Shown here piece after piece: positions 1-7,527 of a DNA stretch of 64,000 bases. A program made the translations under genes and the position numbers. Under the pieces are notes generated by a model. The model had not been told where the DNA came from and searched no databases. It saw nothing but the letters and a program-made list of their open reading frames with translations. This stretch comes from Pseudaquabacterium terrae. GTDB lineage: Bacteria > Pseudomonadota > Gammaproteobacteria > Burkholderiales > Burkholderiaceae_C. The stretch spans positions 248,001-312,000 of the forward strand of contig NZ_JABRWJ010000008.1 in the NCBI RefSeq assembly GCF_013266755.1. Reading direction: 5' to 3'. Position 1 is the stretch's first letter; each line of letters starts with the position of its first letter.

Positions 1-2888
1 GACACCGCATGGTGCTTCGCTTCGTAGCCGAAACTGCCGGCCATGCCGCAGCAACTGCTGTCGATCAGCTCGGGCTGCGCGCCGGGGATCAGCCGCAGCA
101 CCTCGAGGATCGGCTCGACCGCGCCGAAGGCCTTCTGGTGGCAGTGGCCGTGCAGCAGGATCGGCGCGCCGGCCGGTTTCAGCTCGAGCGCGAAGCGGCC
201 GGCCTTGATTTCGTCGGCGACGAACTCCTCGAACAGCTGCGCGGCGCGGGCGACCCGTTCGGCTGATTCGCCGAAGCCCAGCACCAGCGCCTCGTCGCGC
301 AGCGTCAGCAGGCACGACGGCTCGAGGCCGACGATGGCCAAGTTGGCGCGCGCGAAGGGCAGCAGCGCGCCGAGCAGGGCGCCGAGCTTGACCCTGGCCG
401 CATCCACCTGCCCCGATGCCAGCAGCGTGCGGCCGCAGCAGTGCGCGCCGCCGTCGCCCTTGTGCACGGCGTGCACCAGGTAGCCGGCGGCCTGCAGCAC
501 GTGCGCCGCGGCGCGCGCGTTCTCGCTGTCGAAATAGCCGTTGAAGGTGTCGACGAACAGGACCACCGCCTTGCCGCCCGACGCGGCGGCGTCGAGCACC
601 TCGTCCCGCTTCGCGAGGCCCGCGGGGCGCGCGCGCCAGAAGGTGTCGCGGCGCCAGGCCGGCAGCGAACGCGCGGCCGCCAGACCGAGCCAGCGCTCGC
701 CGAGCCGGCGGGCCAGCGGCACGCGGTTGCGCAGGTTTACCAGCCAGGGCACGCGGCTGGCGAAGGGCGCGATGTCCGGCAAGGCGCCGATCAGCCGGTC
801 CTTGACCGAGCGGCCGTGGCGCGCCGTGTAGTGCGCCAGGAACTCGATCTTCATCTTCGCCATGTCGACGCCGGTCGGGCAGTCGCGCCTGCAGCCCTTG
901 CAGCCGACGCACAGGTCCATCGCCTCGGCGACCGCGTCGCTGGTGAACGCATGGGGCCCGAGCTGGCCCGACAGCGCGAGCCGCAGCGTGTTCGCGCGGC
1001 CGCGCGTCAGGTGCTGCTCGTCGCGCGTGACGCGGTAGCTGGGGCACATCGTGCCGGCGTCGAACTTGCGGCAGTGGCCGTTGTTGTTGCACATCTCGAC
1101 CGCCTTGGCGAGGCCGCCGGTCGAGTCGCCGCCGCTGCCGGGCGCGCTCGTCTGCTCGGTCACCGGGTCGGCCTGCACGTTCCAGCTCGACCAGTCGAGC
1201 ACCGGCTTCAGTTCGATGCGCCGGTACGGCTTGGGCGCTGTGGGCGGCGCAAAGCGGAACAGGGCGCCGTCGTCCATGCGCGGCGGGTCGATCATCTTGC
1301 CGGGATTGAAGAGGCCGGCCGGGTCCATCTCGGCCTTGATCGCGCGGAAGGCCTCGTTCAGTGCCGGGCCGAACTGCCACTCGATCCACTCGCCGCGACA
1401 CAGGCCGTCGCCATGCTCGCCGCTGTAGGCGCCCTTGAACTTCCTGACCAATGCGGCCGCTTCGTCGGCGATCGCACGCATCTTCAACGCGCCGTCACGC
1501 CGCATGTCGAGGATCGGCCGCACGTGCAGCGTGCCGACCGAGGCATGCGCGTACCAGGTGCCGCGTGTGCCGTGCCGCGCGAAGACCTCCGTCAAGGCAT
1601 CGGTGTACTCGGCCAGGTGCTGCAGCGGCACCGCGCAGTCCTCGATGAAGCTGACCGGCTTGCCGTCGCCCTTCAGGCTCATCATGATGTTCAGGCCCGC
1701 CTTGCGCACTTCCCACAGCGCCTTCTGCGGTGCGTCGTCAGCCATGGCGACGACGGCGTTGGTCAGTCCGAGATCGCCGATCAGCGCATCGAGATCCTTC
1801 AGCTTCGCCTGCAGCGGCGGCTTCGTATCGCCGTTGAACTCGACCAGCAGGATCGCCGCCGGCAGGCCGATCAGGGCCGTCTCGATGACCGTGCGGAAGG
1901 CCGGGTTGGCCAGGCTCAGCTCGATCATCGTGCGGTCGACCAGCTCGACCGCCGTCGGCCCCAGCGCGACGATGTGCTGCGCGGCATCCATCGCCGCGTG
2001 GAAGCTAGGAAAGTTGACGACGCCCAGCACCTTGGCTTTCGGCAGCGGCGCCAATTGCAGCGTCAGGCTGCGCGTGAAGGCCAGCGTGCCTTCGGAGCCG
2101 ACCAGCAGGTGCGCGAGGTTGACGCTGCCGTCGCCGGTGTAGGGCCGCTCACTTTGGTTGTTGAAGATGTCGAGGTTGTAGCCGCCGACGCGGCGCAGCA
2201 GCTTCGGCCAGCGGGCCGCGATCTCGGCCTGGTGCTCCTGGGCCAGGCTGCGCACGTGCTCGGCGATCTGCGCCGCGCGGCCGTGCAGCCCGGCGACCGG
2301 GCCAAAGTCGAGCAGGCTGCCGTCGCCGAGCCAGGCGCTCGCGCCTAGCACGTTGTGCACCATGTTGCCGTAGGCGATCGAGCGCGAGCCGCAGGAGTTG
2401 TTGCCGGCCATGCCGCCGAGCGTGGCCTGCGCGCTGGTCGAGACGTCGACCGGAAACCACAAGCCGTGCGGCTTCAATTGCGCGTTCAGGTGATCGAGCA
2501 CCAGCCCGGGCTCGACGGTGGCGGTGCGCTGCTCAACATCCACCGCCAGCACGCGGCGCAGGTGCTTGCTGCAGTCGATCACAAGCGCGGCGCCGGTGGT
2601 CTGGCCGCACTGGCTGGTGCCGCCGCCGCGCGGCAGCACCGGCACCTGCAGCTCGCGGGCGATGGCGAGCGCGGTGGCCACCTCGTCGGCGCTGGTCGGC
2701 ACGAAGACGCCGGCCGGCATGATCTGGTAGATCGACGCATCGGTGGCATAACGGCCACGTGACGCGGCATCGAACAGCACCTCGCCGCGCGTCTCGGCGC
2801 GCAGGCGGCGGGCCAGGGCGGCGCAGATTTCGTTCGGCGGCAGCGCGGTCGGGTCGCGCTTCAATCGGGTCGCGGCATCGATCTGCAT
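1..2888 (-). CDS. FAD-linked oxidase / Fe-S (CCG-domain) oxidoreductase, YdiJ or D-2-hydroxyacid dehydrogenase type (3' end outside window)
   Basis: Likely oxidises a D-2-hydroxyacid (glycolate, D-lactate or D-2-hydroxyglutarate) and passes electrons through Fe-S clusters to the respiratory chain. About 962 residues are visible, reading leftward from ATG 2888 off the window edge. In order: a PCMH-type FAD domain (PRGGGTSQCGQ near residue 85), the FAD-oxidase C-terminal domain (GEHGDGL), two Cys motifs for [4Fe-4S] clusters (CRKFDAGTMCP near 607 and CVGCKGCRRDCP near 661), and two CCG motifs (HCCGR near 816, SCCGMAGSFG near 947) typical of GlpC/GlcF-like subunits. FAD and Fe-S parts are fused in one chain, as in YdiJ-type proteins. 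It starts 10 bases after the stop of the GntR gene on the same strand, so the two are probably co-transcribed. The substrate is inferred from the neighbouring glyoxylate aminotransferase. Confidence 0.9.
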   Translation of the reverse strand, partial: MQIDAATRLKRDPTALPPNEICAALARRLRAETRGEVLFDAASRGRYATDASIYQIMPAGVFVPTSADEVATALAIARELQVPVLPRGGGTSQCGQTTGAALVIDCSKHLRRVLAVDVEQRTATVEPGLVLDHLNAQLKPHGLWFPVDVSTSAQATLGGMAGNNSCGSRSIAYGNMVHNVLGASAWLGDGSLLDFGPVAGLHGRAAQIAEHVRSLAQEHQAEIAARWPKLLRRVGGYNLDIFNNQSERPYTGDGSVNLAHLLVGSEGTLAFTRSLTLQLAPLPKAKVLGVVNFPSFHAAMDAAQHIVALGPTAVELVDRTMIELSLANPAFRTVIETALIGLPAAILLVEFNGDTKPPLQAKLKDLDALIGDLGLTNAVVAMADDAPQKALWEVRKAGLNIMMSLKGDGKPVSFIEDCAVPLQHLAEYTDALTEVFARHGTRGTWYAHASVGTLHVRPILDMRRDGALKMRAIADEAAALVRKFKGAYSGEHGDGLCRGEWIEWQFGPALNEAFRAIKAEMDPAGLFNPGKMIDPPRMDDGALFRFAPPTAPKPYRRIELKPVLDWSSWNVQADPVTEQTSAPGSGGDSTGGLAKAVEMCNNNGHCRKFDAGTMCPSYRVTRDEQHLTRGRANTLRLALSGQLGPHAFTSDAVAEAMDLCVGCKGCRRDCPTGVDMAKMKIEFLAHYTARHGRSVKDRLIGALPDIAPFASRVPWLVNLRNRVPLARRLGERWLGLAAARSLPAWRRDTFWRARPAGLAKRDEVLDAAASGGKAVVLFVDTFNGYFDSENARAAAHVLQAAGYLVHAVHKGDGGAHCCGRTLLASGQVDAARVKLGALLGALLPFARANLAIVGLEPSCLLTLRDEALVLGFGESAERVARAAQLFEEFVADEIKAGRFALELKPAGAPILLHGHCHQKAFGAVEPILEVLRLIPGAQPELIDSSCCGMAGSFGYEAKHHAV

Positions 2889-2898
2889 GCGCGGGCCT

Positions 2899-3585
2899 TC
2901 AGCGGCGCGTGTCGGCGTAGACCGCGCCGGCGCGCATCAGCGCGAGCACCGTGTCGCGCTTGTGCGCGAGGTGCAGCTGCAGGATCTGCCGCAGCGCGGC
3001 GCCGTCGCGGGCGGCCAGCGCCTCGATCATCTGCTCGTGCTCGCCGACAGCGCGTTTCCAGTCGGTCTCGTCCTGGTTGGTGCGAAAGCGCAGCGACTGC
3101 ACGCGCGCATTGACCGCGCGGTAGGTGTTGCCGAACACCGGGTTCTTCGCCGCGTCGTTGATGCCGGCGTGGATCTGCGCGTTGAGCCGGTAGTAGCCCG
3201 AGAGGTCGCGCCGCGCGAAGCAGGCCAGCATCTCGTAATGCTTGGCGCGCAGCTCGGCCAACTCGGGCTCGGTGATGCGCTGCGCGGCGAGCTCGCCGGC
3301 GAAGCCTTCGAGCATGCCGAGCAGCTCGAAGCTGTGCATCACGTCGGTCTCGGACAGCTTGACGGCAACCGCGCCGCGGTTCGGCAGCAGGTCGACCAGG
3401 CCTTCGATCGCCAGCATCTTGATCGCCTCGCGCAGCGGCGTGCGCGAGACATGCAGCGCCTCCGACAGCTCGCGCTCGTTGAGCTTGGCGCCGGGTGCGA
3501 TGCGACCCTCGATCAGCATCGTGCGCAGGCGCGCGGCGACCTGAGTGGTCAGGCCGAGGCGGGTGAGGTCGATGATGTCGGCCAT
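2899..3585 (-). CDS. GntR/FadR-family (FCD) transcriptional regulator
   Basis: A 228-residue one-component regulator. The N-terminal winged helix-turn-helix covers about residues 10-75 (LNERELSEALHVSRTPLREAI). The C-terminal FCD effector domain follows, with the metal/ligand-type residues of LNAQIHAGINDAA and VGEHEQMIEAL. I chose ATG 3585. A TTG at 3606 would extend the frame by 7 residues but lies inside the palindrome TTTGCATGCAAA, so that segment reads better as an operator. The gene is divergent from the aminotransferase gene and upstream of the FAD oxidase. It probably represses both transcripts and itself in response to a hydroxyacid or ketoacid; the effector is inference. Confidence 0.93.
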   Translation of the reverse strand: MADIIDLTRLGLTTQVAARLRTMLIEGRIAPGAKLNERELSEALHVSRTPLREAIKMLAIEGLVDLLPNRGAVAVKLSETDVMHSFELLGMLEGFAGELAAQRITEPELAELRAKHYEMLACFARRDLSGYYRLNAQIHAGINDAAKNPVFGNTYRAVNARVQSLRFRTNQDETDWKRAVGEHEQMIEALAARDGAALRQILQLHLAHKRDTVLALMRAGAVYADTRR

Positions 3586-3595
3586 GGTGTGCGAG

Positions 3596-3607
3596 TTTGC
3601 ATGCAAA
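3596..3607. promoter_or_regulatory. Operator candidate TTTGCATGCAAA, GntR-gene side
   Basis: Perfect 12-bp palindrome 10 bases upstream of the GntR start codon at 3585. An almost identical site lies at 3662-3675 at the other divergent promoter. FCD-type GntR regulators bind short palindromes of this size, so autoregulation by the adjacent regulator is the simple reading. Confidence 0.65.
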
Positions 3608-3661
3608 TTAGAGGCGGCGGCAATCGGGTGTTTTCAGGGTAAACCAGCGCGGTCGCGCTGA

Positions 3662-3675
3662 TTTTGCATGCAAAA
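3662..3675. promoter_or_regulatory. Operator candidate TTTTGCATGCAAAA, aminotransferase side
   Basis: Perfect 14-bp palindrome containing the same TTTGCATGCAAA core as 3596-3607. It sits 22 bases before the aminotransferase start at 3698. A possible ATG at 3668 lies inside it, which argues against that upstream start. Confidence 0.65.
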
Positions 3676-3697
3676 CTTGACGACCAAAGGAGCACCG

Positions 3698-4924
3698 ATG
3701 CTGCAGCTCGATCACCATCCCAGCGGCCGCCATTTCCTGCAGATCCCGGGGCCGAGCCCGGTGCCGGACCGCATCCTGCGGGCGATGAGCCTGCCGACGA
3801 TCGATCACCGCGGGCCGGAGTTCGGCGCGCTCGGCCTGAAGGTGCTGGCCGGCATCGGGCAGGTGTTCAAGACGCGGCATCCGGTGGTGATCTACCCGTC
3901 CTCGGGCACCGGCGCGTGGGAGGCGGCGCTCGCCAACACGATGAGCCCGGGCGACAGCGTGCTGATGGTCGAGACCGGCCAGTTCGCGACGCTGTGGCAG
4001 AAGATGGCGGGCAGGCTCGGGCTGGAGCCGGACTTCTTGGCGCTGCCAGGCATCGACGCCGAGACCGGCTTGGCCCTAGCCTGGCGCCACGGCGTCGAGC
4101 CACAGCTGATCGAAGACCGCCTGCGCGCCGACGCAGGTCGCCGCATCAAGGCCGTCTGCGTCGTGCACAACGAGACCTCGACCGGCGTCACCAGTGACAT
4201 CGCCGCGGTGCGCCGCGCGATGGATGCCGCGCACCATCCGGCGCTGCTGATGGTCGACACGATCTCCGGCCTCGCCTCGGCCGACTACCGGCACGACGAG
4301 TGGGGCGTCGACGTGACGATCGCCGGCTCGCAGAAAGGCCTGATGCTGCCGCCGGGCATCGGCTTCAACGCGCTGTCGCCGCGGGCGCTCGAGGTCTCGA
4401 AGACGGCGCGCCTGCCGCGTTCGTACTGGGCCTGGGACGAGATCGTCGAGATGAACAAGAGCGGCTACTGGCCGTACACGCCGAACACCAACCTGCTGTA
4501 CGGCCTGTCGGAGTCGCTCGACATGCTGCTCGGCGAGGGGCTGGACCGCGTGTTCCAACGCCACCAGCGCTGGGCCGCGGGCGTGCGCGCCGCGGTGCGG
4601 GCCTGGGGGCTGCCGATCCAGTGCGCTGACCCGGCGTTGCACTCGCCGGTGCTGACGGGCGTGATCACGCCGCAAGGCCTCGATGCCGATGCGCTGCGCA
4701 AGTCCATCCACGAGCGCTTCGACCTGTCGCTGGGCACGGGCCTGGGCAAGCTGAAGGGCCGCATGTTCCGCATCGGCCACCTCGGCGACAGCAACGACCT
4801 GACGCTGATCGCCACCGTCGCCGGCTGCGAGATGGGCCTGCAGCTGGCCGGCGTGCCGCTGCAGGGCAGCGGCGTGCAGGCGGCGATGGAGCACTTCGCG
4901 AAGCAGCCGCTGCCCGCGGCCTGA
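3698..4924 (+). CDS. Serine-glyoxylate (alanine-glyoxylate) aminotransferase, class V
   Basis: PLP enzyme of about 408 residues, predicted to convert glyoxylate to glycine using serine or alanine as amino donor. Class V landmarks are present: SGTGAWEAAL in the cofactor loop, VVHNETSTGV, VDTISGLASADY with the PLP-ring aspartate, and the Schiff-base lysine in GSQKGLMLPPG (about residue 213). The start at 3698 is preceded by a good AAAGGAG ribosome site at 3686-3692; an in-frame ATG at 3668 has none. It is followed after 26 bases by a Bug receptor gene on the same strand. Divergent GntR and oxidase genes suggest joint use of glycolate or glyoxylate. The preferred amino donor cannot be read from sequence. 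Confidence 0.9.
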   Translation: MLQLDHHPSGRHFLQIPGPSPVPDRILRAMSLPTIDHRGPEFGALGLKVLAGIGQVFKTRHPVVIYPSSGTGAWEAALANTMSPGDSVLMVETGQFATLWQKMAGRLGLEPDFLALPGIDAETGLALAWRHGVEPQLIEDRLRADAGRRIKAVCVVHNETSTGVTSDIAAVRRAMDAAHHPALLMVDTISGLASADYRHDEWGVDVTIAGSQKGLMLPPGIGFNALSPRALEVSKTARLPRSYWAWDEIVEMNKSGYWPYTPNTNLLYGLSESLDMLLGEGLDRVFQRHQRWAAGVRAAVRAWGLPIQCADPALHSPVLTGVITPQGLDADALRKSIHERFDLSLGTGLGKLKGRMFRIGHLGDSNDLTLIATVAGCEMGLQLAGVPLQGSGVQAAMEHFAKQPLPAA

Positions 4925-4950
4925 GGCGTTCACTTGTTAGGAGACAAGCC

Positions 4951-5925
4951 ATGCAACGTCGAACCCTGATCCAGGCCGCCGGTGTCGCCGCGGCATCGCT
5001 GTCGACCCCGCGGCTGTTGGCGCAGGCCTGGCCGAACGGGCCGGTGCGTATCGTCGTCGGCTTTCCGCCGGGCGGCGGCACCGACGCGCTGGCGCGCGTG
5101 CTGTCGGCCAAGCTGTCCGAGCTGTGGAAGCAGCAGGTGCTCGTCGAGACCAAGGCGGGCGTTGCCGGCGTGCTGGCCGCCGAGTACACCGCGCAACAGC
5201 CGAGCGACGGATCGACGCTGATGATGGCGCACATCAACAGCCACGCGCTGGCCGCCAGCCTGCAGCCGAAGCTGCGCTACAACATCGAGCGCGACTTCAC
5301 GCCGATCGTGCTGGTCGGCGTGACGCCGAACCTGCTGATCGCCAACCCGAACCAGCCGAAGACGCTGCCGGAGATCGTCGCGCTGTGCAAGGCCAACCCG
5401 GGCGGGGTCAGCTTCGGTTCGGCGGGCCTCGGCTCGGCGCAGCACCTGGCGCTGGAGCTCTTCAAGCAGCAGGCCAAGGTCGATGCGCTGCACGTACCGT
5501 ACAAAGGCAGCGGCCCGCTGCTGACCGACCTGATGGGCGGCCAGATCCAGTACTGCTTCGAGACCATGACCGCGGCGACGCCGCACGTGAAGAGCGGCAA
5601 GGTGATCGCCATCGCGCAGACGCGCACCAAGCGCGCCAAGGGCCACCCGACGGTGCCGACGATGCAGGAGCTCGGCTACGAGGGCTTCGAGGCGACGACC
5701 TGGTACGGCCTGGCGGGGCCCGGCAAGCTGCCGGCGGCGATCGCCGACAAGGTCAATGCCGACGTCAACACCGTGCTGGCGATGCCCGACGTGCAGGAGA
5801 AGCTCGACACCTACGGCGCCGAGGACGGCGGCGGCACGCGCGAGAAGTTCCGCGAGTTCATTGCCAGCGAGACGGCGAAGTGGGCGCGGGTGGTCAAGGC
5901 GGGGAACGTGAAGGTGGAGAGTTAG
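4951..5925 (+). CDS. Bug/TctC-family periplasmic tricarboxylate-type receptor
   Basis: A 324-residue periplasmic solute receptor of the tripartite tricarboxylate transporter family, greatly expanded in Burkholderiales. The N-terminus MQRRTLIQAAGVAAASLSTP is a secretion signal with an RR pair, possibly Tat. Mature-domain family motifs are visible: RIVVGFPPGGGTDALARVL near the start, VPYKGSGPLLTDLMGGQIQ and VPTMQELGYEGFE. A clear AGGAGA ribosome site precedes the ATG. No TctA/TctB membrane partners are in the window, as is common for Bug proteins. It probably captures a carboxylate linked to the glyoxylate module; the ligand is unknown. Confidence 0.9.
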   Translation: MQRRTLIQAAGVAAASLSTPRLLAQAWPNGPVRIVVGFPPGGGTDALARVLSAKLSELWKQQVLVETKAGVAGVLAAEYTAQQPSDGSTLMMAHINSHALAASLQPKLRYNIERDFTPIVLVGVTPNLLIANPNQPKTLPEIVALCKANPGGVSFGSAGLGSAQHLALELFKQQAKVDALHVPYKGSGPLLTDLMGGQIQYCFETMTAATPHVKSGKVIAIAQTRTKRAKGHPTVPTMQELGYEGFEATTWYGLAGPGKLPAAIADKVNADVNTVLAMPDVQEKLDTYGAEDGGGTREKFREFIASETAKWARVVKAGNVKVES

Positions 5926-5941
5926 AGCGGAGCGGTCCTCA

Positions 5942-6184
5942 ATGACCGCATTGCGTTTCAATGAAGTCGGCGTACTCTACTGCGCGGCCGAGATACTGAT
6001 CGACGCTTGCGAGAGATTCCCGAGTTTCTGCCGTGTGCGCTCAGCCTTTCCTCGGGAGGCTCAGGATTTTGAGCCAGTGCGAAAGGAAGATCCTCCATCA
6101 CAGATGGAGCTAAGCGCTCCAGAGGACAGCGACTTCGGTGAGTTCGCTGTCAGTGTTCTATCGTCCAAGGTACTCCTCACGTGA
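5942..6184 (+). CDS. Small hypothetical ORF, doubtful
   Basis: An 80-residue reading frame starting MTALRFNEVGVLYCAAE, with no recognised domain, signal or membrane segment. It lies in a stretch with noticeably lower GC and less biased codon use than the neighbours. Its TGA stop overlaps the GTG start of the next frame at 6181 (GTGA), an arrangement that can couple translation. It could be a real accessory gene, the remnant of one, or chance. I see no ribosome site. Confidence 0.3.
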   Translation: MTALRFNEVGVLYCAAEILIDACERFPSFCRVRSAFPREAQDFEPVRKEDPPSQMELSAPEDSDFGEFAVSVLSSKVLLT

Positions 6185-7059
6185 TAAAGCCTTTCGTTCT
6201 TGCCTGCTCACTTCTTGCCGTCACCATCAACGTTCACGGCCAGACCGCTGGGGTGGCCCTTGCTTCTGACGCATCTGCTTCCGCTCCCGCTCCGACCGTG
6301 AAGCCCCTCGACCCGGTTTTCGGCTTTCTGGTTGAAGGCGTCGACGCGGGCGGACGAGTGTCGGAGTTTTGCGGACTCGAGATGGTTTCCAAGCTCCCGC
6401 CGGGGGCGATGCTTGTCGTCGTGAAGAAGATGGACTGCAGGTCCAAGTACGGGACGTCGTATGCTGCCTCGCATCTTCGAGTGCTGCATCGCGGGAAAGA
6501 GTACTTCGTATCGCCGGAGCATGTGCGCATCACGCCGCAGGCCACGCTGAAGCTGTCAGGACGCGACGACGCAGCCACCGACTCCAGCTTGGATGCTTGG
6601 CGTCAAACTTCAAACTCGCTGCACAAACTCGCGCAGCGCGAGGCACTCAAAGCATTGGACGCCACGGGCAAGCGCGGTGTTGCCATTCTCAAGACGCGAA
6701 TTTTCGATGCTAGCGAACACACAGAAGGTACCGGATTTTCGGTGTCGGTTTACAACTCGGGCAAGAAGGCCATCAAGTACATCACCTTCAGCGTGACGGG
6801 GTTCAATGCAGTGAACGACGCGGTACGGGACCGTTTGCGCGGCAGCACGGTGGTCACCCTACGGGGCATCGGCCCCATCGAGCCGGAAGCGACCGCGTCC
6901 TACCGAAACGAGTACATGTGGTCCACTGACTTGGTCCAGAGCCATCGTGTGACGCAGGTGCGGCTAGAGTTCATGGACGGCACGAGGCGCGTTCTTGCCG
7001 ACGTGCCCAAGCTGCGGCTCAGTCCGGCGGACTACGCGGCGCTGAACGACGAAGAGTGA
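6181..7059 (+). CDS. Secreted hypothetical protein
   Basis: A 292-residue protein from a GTG start. The N-terminus MIKPFVLACSLLAVTINVHG is a Sec signal peptide, so the product is periplasmic or outer-membrane associated. The mature part begins with an Ala/Ser/Pro-rich stretch, then a mixed region containing a short Cys pair (EFCGLEM and KKMDCRSKY), and later a beta-rich module (GFSVSVYNSGKKAIKYITFSVTGFN) resembling a secreted Ig-like or FxLYD-type fold. I recognise no family. GC content is lower than the surroundings, and it abuts an IS110 element, both consistent with horizontal acquisition. A weak hairpin (CGGGC...GCCCG, 7061-7077) follows the stop codon. Confidence 0.7.
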   Translation: MIKPFVLACSLLAVTINVHGQTAGVALASDASASAPAPTVKPLDPVFGFLVEGVDAGGRVSEFCGLEMVSKLPPGAMLVVVKKMDCRSKYGTSYAASHLRVLHRGKEYFVSPEHVRITPQATLKLSGRDDAATDSSLDAWRQTSNSLHKLAQREALKALDATGKRGVAILKTRIFDASEHTEGTGFSVSVYNSGKKAIKYITFSVTGFNAVNDAVRDRLRGSTVVTLRGIGPIEPEATASYRNEYMWSTDLVQSHRVTQVRLEFMDGTRRVLADVPKLRLSPADYAALNDEE

Positions 7060-7190
7060 CCGGGCTCTTCAGGCCCGCTGCCGAACGCACCCAATGAGCA
7101 GCAAGGCAAGGCGATGACGCACTGTGCACACTGCCATAGGGCCTCATAAGGCAACCTCTCGGTTGACGACAGCCCGCATGCCGCCGCGCA

Positions 7191-7257
7191 GGGTTGTCCA
7201 CGGCGGCGGTCGGACGGCGCTTGCGACGTACCGGCCGACCGCCGCGGTGGACAACCC
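7191..7257. repeat. Large imperfect inverted repeat (23-bp arms) abutting the IS110 left end
   Basis: Arms 7191-7213 and 7235-7257 are complementary over 23 bp with one mismatch, separated by a 21-base loop. The left arm begins GGGTTGTCCAC and the right arm ends GTGGACAACCC. The candidate core dinucleotide of the IS110 left junction (GT, 7258-7259) follows the last base directly. IS110-type elements are known to prefer palindromic or repeated targets, so this is probably the structured target or a repeat already in the genome. Confidence 0.75.
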
Positions 7258-7289
7258 GTGTTCGATGCGGCTGCCGGCGCGAGGCGTCT

Positions 7290-7495
7290 TGACGAATTGC
7301 TGGAGAACGACCGAAGGTTTCAACCGACTTCCGTGCCCCTGCGGTGACTGCCCGTGGCGCTTGCCTTTCGAAGGCCCAAGTGAGACCTGCAGCCCGCGGT
7401 GGGTCGGAAGGCCACGACGGGCCCCAAGATGTAGCGCCAGGCCGAGCAAGCTGGAGCGCCTGTTTATGAGCTCCCCGCCGCGCCTTCCGACACGG
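7290..7495 (+). ncRNA. Predicted IS110 bridge RNA (target- and donor-binding loops)
   Basis: Lies between the left end and the transposase, where IS110 bridge RNAs are encoded. Target-binding loop: outer stem 7339-7344 with 7387-7392 (CTGCGG/CTGCAG, one G-U), inner hairpin GCCTT-TCG-AAGGC at 7363-7375, right target guide CCAAGTGAGAC at 7376-7386, and the left target guide probably within 7345-7355. Donor-binding loop: outer stem 7403-7412 with 7482-7491 (GTCGGAAGGC/GCCTTCCGAC), inner hairpin 7434-7459, left donor guide CCCAAGATGT at 7423-7432, right donor guide within 7460-7473. The right target and left donor guides match the element's right junction (8758-8776). The exact 5' and 3' ends are estimates. 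Confidence 0.75.
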
Positions 7496-7527
7496 ACAGT
7501 CATACCGCAACGACCAGGACTCTGTCC

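Noticed and set aside
441-2348. Long plus-strand frame (635 codons) opposite the FAD oxidase
   Set aside because: It is antisense to a gene with clear FAD and Fe-S motifs, and its composition (Arg/Ala/Gln/His rich, no domains) is typical of GC-rich shadow frames.
7130-7149. Alternative left end of the IS: ACTGCC (7130-7135) and CTCATAA (7143-7149) match parts of the proposed left target and right donor guide strands
   Set aside because: The core dinucleotide at this site would not be GT as at the right junction, and spacing between the two matches is wrong. Kept only as a second candidate.
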